Assembly (NCBI GenBank): GCA_026421105.1
Contig: JAPKDI010000056.1
Span: 1 to 7,415, forward strand
From: Alphaproteobacteria bacterium
GTDB lineage: Bacteria; Pseudomonadota; Alphaproteobacteria; SHVP01
Direction: 5' to 3'
Length of the DNA: 7,415 nt
The notes below the pieces were generated by a model. It was not told the DNA's origin and searched no databases. It saw nothing but the letters and a program-made list of their open reading frames with translations. Below, in pieces: positions 1 to 5,227 of the stretch. The translations under genes and the position numbers were made by a program. Each line of letters opens with the position of its first letter. The first letter of the stretch is position 1.

Positions 1-1625
1 TTGATCGGGCCGATGCCAACTAGTCCTTGCGCCTCCGCAAGTTTGGCGAGGTCTGGATCGGGGTCGGTGATTTTCTGGCCGATCCACCGGTTCTCGGGAT
101 TGCGCCCCCGGAGACGCGCGACTCGATCCTGGTGCATTTCGTCATTGAAGTAGGACTGATTGTTGGCGACGATCGTGAGCAGCGGAATCTTGTAGTGTGC
201 TGCTGTCCAAAACGCATTGGCACTCATCAGAAAATCGCCGTCACCAATCACGGCGACTGCAAGCCGACCACTTTCTTTTAGCGCGAGCGCCGAACCTATC
301 GCCATTCCTGGACCCGAACCTATCCCGCCGCCACCGTCATAACCAAAAAAATCAAGCGGCCCCGTGAACGGCCACCGCGCCCCTGGCCAGCCGCCCGGCA
401 AGCGCACTAACGACACAGGGTCCTCGTTAATAGCCGTTTTTAACGCTACGGCCACATGATCGAGCGTGAGTTTACCCGAAGAATCCGGATCGTCAGGCGC
501 ACCTTCATGCGCCACTGAAACAACAGTTTTGCGGGGCCTCAACATCGCCGTCAGAAGGGGAACTGCCTCATCAGGTGGGCTGAGCAAGGTCACGTCGACC
601 GGCGGAAGTCCCTGATGGTCCATGCTCCACCCGTTGTGAGCATATTCATCAATTGATGCGTGAATGATGCTGGCGCTGACATCCTTGTCCGGCCAAGCTT
701 GGCCCAAGGTGCCGGCAAGATCGATCCAATCCAAGCTCAAAATCACGTCGCAGGCGCGAAGAACCTCTTTTTGTTTATCGCTAAGGAACTGAATGGAGCC
801 GCCATGCTGCGGATGATTAGTCGGAAATGTGGCACCCGCTTTGAAGTCAGTGAACACCACAGCCCCAAGTTTCTCAGCCAGCGCGAGACGAGCGTCCCAT
901 GCGGCTTGCGTACGCACGAAGCGCCCGGAAAGAATCGCAGGTCGACGTCCGCCATCAAGCAACGCAGTGGCGGCGCGTAACGCGTCATCGCCAGGCCGCG
1001 GCGCATCGCTCGCAGCAAAACGATGTGCCTCTGGCGGAACGATCGGGGCCCCAAGTTGTAGCTCTTGCAGATCGGCATCAAGGCAGACGTAGACAGGCCC
1101 GCAGGGCGCCGTGCGCGCAATCTTGTTGGCACGGTAAATTGATTCAATCGCCGCTTCGACCGAAGCTGGCTGATCATCCCATTTGATAAAATTGCGAATA
1201 AGCCCGCCTTGATCTTGCGCCGTGTGGATCCAGTCAATCCAGGGTCGGCGCTTGGCTGCATCGACCGGGCCGGTCGCACCAAGAACCATCACAGGCACCC
1301 GATCGCAAAAAGCATTGAAAATCCCCATCGAACCATGCATCAGGCCGACGTTGCTGTGTAGTACAACCGCCATCGGCTCCCCTGCCGCTTTGGCGTAGCC
1401 ATGCGCGATGGACACCGCATGATCCTCGTGAAGACACAAGATCATTTGAGGGTTCCGATTACCCAAGAAGTTTACGAGACTGTCGTGGAAGCCGCGAAAG
1501 CTCGCGCCAGGGTTTAGCGCGACGTATTTGTACCCAAGGTTACGCACTGCCTGGGCCATCGTATCGCTGCCCCAAGCAGGTTCCGCGTTGCCCGACAAAC
1601 CGGCCGGTGTCTCGATATCATCCAT
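1..1625 (-). CDS. Thiamine-diphosphate-dependent enzyme, acetolactate synthase / benzoylformate decarboxylase-like (C-terminus cut by window edge)
   Basis: The minus-strand frame is open from an ATG at 1625 to the left edge, giving 541 residues. The usual length is about 550-600, so perhaps 40-60 residues are missing. Three ThDP-fold parts can be seen. The N-terminal PYR domain carries the conserved glutamate (E67, in LHEDHAVSIAHGYAKAAG) that activates the cofactor. A middle domain spans roughly residues 205-370. The C-terminal PP domain has the ThDP/Mg motif GDG at 461-463, ending in NN at 488-489, preceded by a glycine-rich stretch near 431-440. The region RRPWIDWIHTAQDQG (127-140) belongs to a proteobacterial subgroup usually annotated only as 'thiamine pyrophosphate-binding protein'. 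The expected chemistry is decarboxylation or carboligation of a 2-oxo acid in the cytoplasm; the substrate cannot be read from the sequence. The start is uncertain: ATG 1625 has no good Shine-Dalgarno, and an in-frame GTG lies at 1634 just after a TGA. Superfamily is certain, exact reaction unknown. Confidence 0.93.
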   Translation of the reverse strand, partial: MDDIETPAGLSGNAEPAWGSDTMAQAVRNLGYKYVALNPGASFRGFHDSLVNFLGNRNPQMILCLHEDHAVSIAHGYAKAAGEPMAVVLHSNVGLMHGSMGIFNAFCDRVPVMVLGATGPVDAAKRRPWIDWIHTAQDQGGLIRNFIKWDDQPASVEAAIESIYRANKIARTAPCGPVYVCLDADLQELQLGAPIVPPEAHRFAASDAPRPGDDALRAATALLDGGRRPAILSGRFVRTQAAWDARLALAEKLGAVVFTDFKAGATFPTNHPQHGGSIQFLSDKQKEVLRACDVILSLDWIDLAGTLGQAWPDKDVSASIIHASIDEYAHNGWSMDHQGLPPVDVTLLSPPDEAVPLLTAMLRPRKTVVSVAHEGAPDDPDSSGKLTLDHVAVALKTAINEDPVSLVRLPGGWPGARWPFTGPLDFFGYDGGGGIGSGPGMAIGSALALKESGRLAVAVIGDGDFLMSANAFWTAAHYKIPLLTIVANNQSYFNDEMHQDRVARLRGRNPENRWIGQKITDPDPDLAKLAEAQGLVGIGPI

Positions 1626-1671
1626 TGGCTTCACTCAAAAAGTACCAAAACCCATGACCCGCGGAACTCCT
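1623..1671 (-). promoter_or_regulatory. 5' leader of the ThDP-enzyme gene: AGGAG, ATG, six codons, TGA, then in-frame GTG/ATG
   Basis: On the minus strand an AGGAG (1671-1667) lies 11 nt before an ATG at 1655. That ATG opens a six-residue frame, MGFGTF, ending in TGA at 1637-1635. The stop is followed at once by an in-frame GTG (1634), and three codons later by the ATG (1625) used here as the gene start. The only good ribosome-binding site therefore belongs to the minicistron, not to the enzyme start. This fits either reinitiation after a leader peptide or an older start cut off by a nonsense codon. The bases are read directly; their function is inference. Confidence 0.35.
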
Positions 1672-1840
1672 AGATCATTCTTTCGCCAATATCGCATGGC
1701 GGCGGCTCATAGCCTTGAACGCGATGAATGTTGTCCGGCATGCGACCAGCAATCACAAAAATCAGCTTACGCCAAATAGCGTTGCCGAAGTTGTTGAAAC
1801 CTTCCGGCACCACGACAAAGCAGCGCTGATATATCTGTCG
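1670..1840 (-). pseudogene. C-terminal remnant of a DUF1194-type protein
   Basis: One minus-strand frame, closed by TGA at 1882-1880 and ending in TAG at 1672-1670, reads as a convincing protein tail. It contains IYQRC followed by FVVVPEGFNNFGNAIWRKL, then IFVIAG, and ends CDIGERMI. DUF1194 proteins (about 230-270 residues, von Willebrand A-like, usually exported) typically end with a YY...VIGGPGAFVV segment, then an AIRRKLVLEIAG-like helix, often with a cysteine-containing tail. Here the helix fits well, but the VIGGPGA part seems missing between IYQRC and FVVV, and nothing of the N-terminal 200 residues remains. The frame lacks a start and is too short for a working protein, so I call it a relic. 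The family call is from memory of its pattern and is moderately secure; that this is former coding sequence is more secure. Confidence 0.45.
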
Positions 1841-1964
1841 CGGTGGGCCAATTCTTCCAATGCGCGGGCGATCTTTTTGTCAGGTCGTTCGTTAGGCATG
1901 AGGAACACTAGCGCGCCCTTGCCGCTCCGTGCGAAGGCTTTATGATGATCGCCGCGTTCATCCG
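1841..1964. other. Intergenic remainder upstream of ribokinase
   Basis: No complete gene is visible here. On the minus strand a 45-codon frame (1899-1762) begins MPNERPDKKIARALEELAHR and looks protein-like, but it has no ribosome-binding site and I do not recognise it. I found no convincing -35/-10 pair for the plus-strand ribokinase unit and no Shine-Dalgarno before its start. The promoter of that unit must lie in or upstream of this stretch, within the relic. Confidence 0.3.
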
Positions 1965-2894
1965 ATGACCCATTCCGTCTGCATCCTTGGTATTTTCGTC
2001 GCCGACCTCACATTCGTCGCGCCGGGCGATTTGCCGCGTCCGGGCGAGACCGTTCTGGGCAAAGACTTTCGAATTGGCCCGGGCGGCAAAGGATCCAATC
2101 AAGCTATCGCCGCGCGCCGTGCGGGTGCCGAGGTCGTCCTGATCGCAAAGATCGGCAACGACACCTTTGGCAACATGGCCCACGAGCTCTACGCGACCGA
2201 GGGTGTCTCCGACATCGCACTCATCGAAAGCAAGACGCAACCGACGGGCGCTGCCGGCATTTTTGTTAGCGAAAACAGTGGGGAGAACACCATTATAGTG
2301 ACCCCTGCAGCTGCGGGCGCCATAACGGTTTCCGAAGTCGAGGCGGCCGCGGAAGACATCGCTGCCTCGTCGGTCTTTCTCACCCAGTTCGAAGTCCCCC
2401 TCACAGTTGCGGAGATGGGACTTCGCCTAGCGCGCGAGGCGCGTGTCCTGACGATACTCAACCCCGCCCCTGCTGCGACGGTCGCGCCAGCCCTTTGGCC
2501 GTTCGTGGACATCGCAACTCCCAACCAAAACGAAGCCGAAGCATTGAGCGGCCAGTCCGTGCGTGGGCCGGAGGATGCCGGTGTAGCCGCGCGGTTTTTT
2601 TTGGACCAAGGCGTCGGTGCGGTCGCGATCACACTTGGCGCCGATGGTGCGTACCTGATGAGCGACACCCATGCAGAGCATATCCCGGCGTTACATGCAG
2701 GTGCCATTGTCGAGACGACAGGCGCTGGCGATTCGTTCAACGGCGCGATGGCCGCAGCGCTCGCCGAAGGTCAACCTCTAAGGGACGCCGTGCGGCTTGG
2801 GAACGCCGCCGGGGCCATCTCAATTACGCGTGCGGGGACGGCAATGTCGATGCCGAAACGCGCCGAAATAGACCGACTTCTCCAACAGACTTGA
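1965..2894 (+). CDS. rbsK: Ribokinase (PfkB family)
   Basis: The protein phosphorylates D-ribose at O5 with ATP, giving ribose 5-phosphate for the pentose-phosphate pathway or PRPP synthesis, in the cytoplasm. From ATG 1965 it has 309 residues, the same length as E. coli RbsK. A GTG 36 bases earlier is also in frame but adds a non-family extension; neither start has a good Shine-Dalgarno. Visible motifs: the sugar-contact aspartate near residue 14 (GIFVAD), PfkB signature 1 GGKGSNQA (40-47), LTQFE with E143, TPNQNEAE (185-192), nucleotide-binding ITLGADGA (222-229), and signature 2 TTGAGDSFNG (251-260) with catalytic base D256. The C-terminal GNAAGAISITRAGT segment with N280 is ribokinase-like. 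The hydrolase gene follows after 13 bases, so the two are probably co-transcribed and this kinase likely takes the ribose that the hydrolase frees. A related PfkB sugar kinase cannot be fully excluded. Confidence 0.93.
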   Translation: MTHSVCILGIFVADLTFVAPGDLPRPGETVLGKDFRIGPGGKGSNQAIAARRAGAEVVLIAKIGNDTFGNMAHELYATEGVSDIALIESKTQPTGAAGIFVSENSGENTIIVTPAAAGAITVSEVEAAAEDIAASSVFLTQFEVPLTVAEMGLRLAREARVLTILNPAPAATVAPALWPFVDIATPNQNEAEALSGQSVRGPEDAGVAARFFLDQGVGAVAITLGADGAYLMSDTHAEHIPALHAGAIVETTGAGDSFNGAMAAALAEGQPLRDAVRLGNAAGAISITRAGTAMSMPKRAEIDRLLQQT

Positions 2895-2907
2895 CGCCAG
2901 ATCTGCC

Positions 2908-3852
2908 ATGACACGCAAGAAAATCCTCATCGATTGCGACCCCGGTCAAGATGACGCCGTAATGCTTCTGTTGGCGTTCGGCGCGCGCGACGTACTCGAC
3001 ATCACCGGGATCACCGCCGTGGCAGGCAACGTCCCGCTTTCTAAAACGCAGCGGAACACGCGGATCATATGTGAACTCGCCGGGGTCACCGACATTCCGG
3101 TGTTTGCCGGTTGCGAGCGCCCAATAATGCGCCACCTCGTCACGGCCGAAGAGGTGCACGGCCGTGAAGGAATCGATGGCACAGAAATATACGAGCCCAA
3201 TATGCCACTTCAGAAGCAGCACGCTGTGGACTACATCGTCGAGACCCTCATGGGAACTGATGATGATTCGATCACGTTGGTTCCGACTGGGCCTCTAACA
3301 AACATCGGTATGGCCATTGCGCGCGAACCGGGCATTCTACCGAAGATCCGTGAGATCGTTCTTATGGGCGGTGCCATGCGGGAAGGTGGCAATACCACTC
3401 CGTCGGCCGAGTTCAACATCTACGTCGATCCGCATGCTGCCGACATCGTCTTTCGCAGCGGTCGTCCGATCGTCGCGATGCCACTCGACGTTACGCATCA
3501 AGTGGTCACGACGGCAGCCCGAACGGCCGCATTTTCAACAATAGGAAATCGTGTCGGCAAGTCGGTTCAGGCAATGATGGAATTCTATAACCGGTTCGAC
3601 GAAGACAAGTACGGTACCGACGGCGGCCCACTACACGATCCGTGCACGATTGCCTATCTGCTAGACCCCACGTTGTTCGAAGGAAAGTTGGTGAACGTCA
3701 CCGTCGAAACGCAATCAGAATTAACGATGGGCCAGACGGTCACCGATTTCTGGGGCGTTACGGAGCGCGCTCCTAATGCAACTTGGATTCACGGCGTCAA
3801 TGCCGACGGATTCTTCGACCTCCTCAACACTCATCTCGCGCGACTACCCTAA
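2908..3852 (+). CDS. Inosine/uridine-preferring nucleoside hydrolase (IUNH family)
   Basis: This Ca2+-dependent enzyme cleaves the N-glycosidic bond of ribonucleosides to free base and ribose. The 314-residue protein has the usual family length and every expected site. The N-terminal metal cluster is DCDPGQDDA (9-17), with D11 and D16 matching D10 and D15 of the Crithidia enzyme. N41 lies in AVAGN. VPTGPLTN (125-132) supplies a backbone metal ligand at T127. The ribose-contact motif AEFN is at 167-170, and H243-D244 (LHDPCTIAYL) supplies the proton donor and a metal ligand. No signal peptide is seen, so it is cytoplasmic. Only 13 bases separate it from the ribokinase stop, and no clear Shine-Dalgarno lies there, so translational coupling is likely. 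Base preference (purine, pyrimidine or broad) cannot be judged by eye. Its TAA directly abuts the stop of the convergent VOC gene. Confidence 0.95.
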   Translation: MTRKKILIDCDPGQDDAVMLLLAFGARDVLDITGITAVAGNVPLSKTQRNTRIICELAGVTDIPVFAGCERPIMRHLVTAEEVHGREGIDGTEIYEPNMPLQKQHAVDYIVETLMGTDDDSITLVPTGPLTNIGMAIAREPGILPKIREIVLMGGAMREGGNTTPSAEFNIYVDPHAADIVFRSGRPIVAMPLDVTHQVVTTAARTAAFSTIGNRVGKSVQAMMEFYNRFDEDKYGTDGGPLHDPCTIAYLLDPTLFEGKLVNVTVETQSELTMGQTVTDFWGVTERAPNATWIHGVNADGFFDLLNTHLARLP

Positions 3853-4269
3853 CTACCATTCCCCAACACTCGGCATTGAGGCCCACGGCTCTGCTTCGGG
3901 TAACGCGTTGCCGGCCTGGAGAAGTTCGACCGAAATATTGTCGGGAGAACGGACAAAGGCCATGCGCCCATCGCGCGGTGGCCGACTGATCGTCACGCCA
4001 CCATCCATCAGGCGTTGGCACACCTCGTAGATGTCCTCGACCTGATACGCGAGGTGACCAAAATTTCGGCCACCATCGTAGGATTCCGGATCCCAGTTGT
4101 AAGTCAGTTCAACCTGAGCCGACTCGTCGCCCGGAGCGGCCAGAAAAATTAAGGAAAACTGCCCCTGTTCGCTCTCTATTCGGCGTACTTCCTGCAGGCC
4201 AAGTAGGGCGTAGAACTCGATTGAGGCGTCCACGTCGGTGACACGAACCATAGTGTGCAAGTACTTCAC
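3853..4269 (-). CDS. VOC-family protein, glyoxalase I (lactoylglutathione lyase)-like
   Basis: The 138-residue protein resembles E. coli GloA (135 residues), which isomerises the methylglyoxal-glutathione hemithioacetal to S-lactoylglutathione. It opens KYLHTMVRVTDVDASIEFY and keeps VELTYNWD at 53-60. The four expected metal ligands are present: H5, E54, H72 (in FGHLAY) and E115 (in SVELLQ). Two beta-alpha-beta-beta-beta modules occupy about residues 1-60 and 68-120. Compared with GloA, the loop before the last strand is several residues shorter and the DPDG turn reads SPDN. The start is a GTG at 4269; GGAG five bases upstream (4278-4275) supports it. The C-terminal 20 residues (after LLQAG) are a variable tail. 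Glyoxalase activity is likely but not certain, since VOC proteins with all four ligands also occur in other enzyme groups. It is transcribed alone, towards the nucleoside hydrolase. Confidence 0.85.
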   Translation of the reverse strand: MKYLHTMVRVTDVDASIEFYALLGLQEVRRIESEQGQFSLIFLAAPGDESAQVELTYNWDPESYDGGRNFGHLAYQVEDIYEVCQRLMDGGVTISRPPRDGRMAFVRSPDNISVELLQAGNALPEAEPWASMPSVGEW

Positions 4270-4359
4270 GGGAACTCCAGCGTACAGAGGTTGATCTCTG
4301 CATTATGGCTGCGGATTTCATAACCGCAAAAGCCAGGCGCGAAAATCACGAAATTTTCT
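4270..4359. other. Upstream region of the VOC gene with three short inverted repeats
   Basis: Three small perfect inverted repeats lie in a row: CAGAG/CTCTG (4285-4289 and 4296-4300, loop 6), TGCGG/CCGCA (4310-4314 and 4324-4328, loop 9) and GAAAAT/ATTTTC (4341-4346 and 4353-4358, loop 6). The first would fall in the VOC mRNA leader and the others are placed where an operator could sit. Arms of 5-6 bp are expected by chance fairly often, so regulatory function is only a possibility. I see no clear promoter boxes. Confidence 0.25.
4275..4278 (-). promoter_or_regulatory. Shine-Dalgarno GGAG fixing the GTG start of the VOC gene
   Basis: On the minus strand GGAG is followed by TTCCC and then GTG (4269-4267). 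The five-base spacing is near ideal and decides the GTG over the internal ATG six codons later, which would remove the metal ligand H5. Confidence 0.7.
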
Positions 4360-4539
4360 ATGCAAGACGTCCCAAATAACCTTCCGGTAAGTGTCGCTGC
4401 CTATGAAAAAAAGCTGCTCGAACTTGCCCTGACCGCATATCGGCACAACCACAGGACCACGGCCTTGGTTTTGCCGTACAACCAACTTAGCAATGACCTA
4501 TGCAAACACGCACTTTTTCGTTCAATTTCGTCGGCCTGA
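4360..4539 (+). pseudogene. Fis-type helix-turn-helix remnant, or small HTH protein, resembling the C-terminus of DctD/NtrC-like regulators
   Basis: ATG 4360 to TGA 4539 encodes 59 residues. The part LPVSVAAYEKKLLELALTAY (8-27) followed by LVLPYNQLSNDLCKHAL (36-52) follows the layout of the HTH_8 (Fis) DNA-binding domain at the end of sigma-54 activators. That layout is an amphipathic helix with YE..LLE.AL, a GGN-type turn (here RHN), then LGLPYKTLYDKLRKHGL. The spacing L-x-L-P-Y-x-x-L-x-x-x-L-x-K-H-x-L is kept, but the turn, the glycines and some helix residues are altered and about two residues are missing before the recognition helix. No Shine-Dalgarno precedes the ATG. The frame upstream is closed by TAA at 4321-4323, and no receiver or AAA+ domain is present. 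A decayed regulator tail seems more likely than a working microprotein. Family resemblance is moderate. Confidence 0.4.
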
Positions 4540-4589
4540 CACCCCGAATACCGTGGGTCGTGGCGGCTCTCAGTAGGGGCTTCGTTCCA

Positions 4590-5063
4590 CTACTTTTCGT
4601 ATACCGCGAACTCAACCAAACCAGTGTTACCCCCACTACTTTCAACGACGTCAAGATGCCGAGATTTGGCCTCAAGGTCCACCGCGAAGCGCTACGGTTT
4701 TGCCGCGTCCGGTAACTGAAACGGCGCCACCGTGCCGCCGTCATCTATCGTCAGAATAAATTTTAACGTCTGGGCAGTCCCGTCGCTCATCGACCGAGCT
4801 CATACTTCGATCTCACCAATTGACGACCGCTTGGGTAGCGATACGACGATGAATGCGCCATCGCCGTTCGACGACCACGCCGAACCATCAATCACATTGT
4901 TCGCTCCGCAAGGTCCGTCATTCCCCTGGTTGGACCAATTACTTGATACCTCGGTGACCTGCGCGCCCGCTGCTAACGATGCCAGGCTCATACAATCGCC
5001 TATGGTCGCAGCAACTGTGCGAAACGTTTGGGTTTCGCCGACGAAGACCTGGCCATCTGCAAC
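4590..5063 (-). pseudogene. Discoidin (F5/8 type C)-like domain gene with two in-frame stop codons
   Basis: One continuous minus-strand frame reads as a carbohydrate-binding-type beta-sandwich domain interrupted twice. Part one contains GDCMSLASLAAGAQVTEVSS, then NNVIDGSAWSSNGDGAFIVV and SIGEIEV, up to TGA at 4802-4800. Without any frame change part two continues ARSMSDGTAQTLKFILTIDD up to APFQLPDAAKP and TAG at 4694-4692. Part three is RFAVDLEAKSRHLDVVESSG with GNTGLVEFAVYEK and a natural TAG at 4592-4590. The TGA falls where such domains usually have tryptophan (EIEVWxRS), so TGG to TGA is the simple explanation. The domain, about 135 residues, is otherwise complete. Its 5' end is unclear: the frame is open to 5234 but stops looking like protein above about 5063, so a frameshift towards the start is possible. 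The product would have been exported and surface-active in family terms; here it is probably not made. Confidence 0.65.
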
Positions 5064-5194
5064 AACGCCCTGGACATGGGAATGGTGTGTGCTGCTAGGT
5101 TGCAGCCCAGACAGTAACGGGTGGTGATCGTAATGATGTAGACCTCGGCTACGAGCCGAATCACCCCTTTGCAAGGCGCCGAGTGAACAGGCAT
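5000..5194 (-). other. Small ORF with a strong Shine-Dalgarno; possible original start of the broken discoidin-like gene
   Basis: An ATG at 5194 is preceded on the minus strand by AAGGGGAGGTG (5208-5198), the best ribosome-binding site in the window, with GGAGG five bases from the ATG. The frame runs 64 codons to TAG at 5000, through a moderately hydrophobic stretch near residues 11-32 (VIRLVAEVYIITITT, CLGCNLAA). I recognise no family. It overlaps the discoidin-like pseudogene in another frame, so it may be that gene's N-terminus separated by a frameshift. Alternatively the match to a ribosome-binding site is chance, as this sequence also lies in the antiporter leader. Confidence 0.25.
5145..5159. 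repeat. Perfect 6-bp inverted repeat, three-base loop, in the antiporter leader
   Basis: TCGGCT-ACG-AGCCGA lies 69-83 bases before the antiporter ATG. It is G+C-rich and would form a tight hairpin in RNA of either strand. No T-run follows on either strand, so it is not a standard intrinsic terminator. Confidence 0.4.
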
Positions 5195-5200
5195 GTTCAC
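5183..5200. promoter_or_regulatory. Perfect 7-bp inverted repeat upstream of the antiporter (operator or leader hairpin)
   Basis: GTGAACAGGCATGTTCAC has exact 7-bp arms (GTGAACA/TGTTCAC) around a four-base centre and ends 27 bases before the antiporter ATG. The size and symmetry suit a dimeric repressor of the GntR, TetR or MarR kind; in RNA it would form a 7-bp stem with a tetraloop close to the start codon. No regulator gene is adjacent. The symmetry is seen directly, the role is inferred. Confidence 0.45.
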
Positions 5201-5227
5201 CTCCCCTTGAGCCGCCGGGATACCGCC

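Noticed and set aside
743..1282. Minus-strand 179-codon frame inside the first gene
   Set aside because: Out-of-frame shadow of the ThDP enzyme; basic, low-complexity composition and no motif.
1830..1835. TATATC as a -10 box for the ribokinase operon
   Set aside because: No matching -35 element at 16-18 bases upstream, and the site lies within the DUF1194 relic.
1762..1899. Minus-strand 45-codon frame beginning MPNERPDKKIARALEELAHR
   Set aside because: It looks protein-like and stays open upstream, antisense to the ribokinase start, but it has no Shine-Dalgarno, no family I recognise, and overlaps the DUF1194 relic in another frame. Kept only as a note under the intergenic entry.
1929..1964. 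GTG 1929 as ribokinase start
   Set aside because: It adds 12 residues (RRLYDDRRVHP) not expected in the family and has no Shine-Dalgarno; ATG 1965 gives the standard 309-residue length.
2189..2740. Minus-strand 183-codon frame opposite ribokinase
   Set aside because: Antisense shadow of a G+C-rich gene; no recognisable domain, while the plus strand carries all ribokinase motifs.
4800..4802. TGA read as tryptophan or selenocysteine in the discoidin-like gene
   Set aside because: Ribokinase here ends with TGA, a second break is TAG, and no selenocysteine context is seen; nonsense mutation is simpler.
5183..5227. GTG 5183 as antiporter start
   Set aside because: It lies in the left arm of the palindrome and adds a charged, non-family leader; ATG 5228 opens directly into the first membrane helix.
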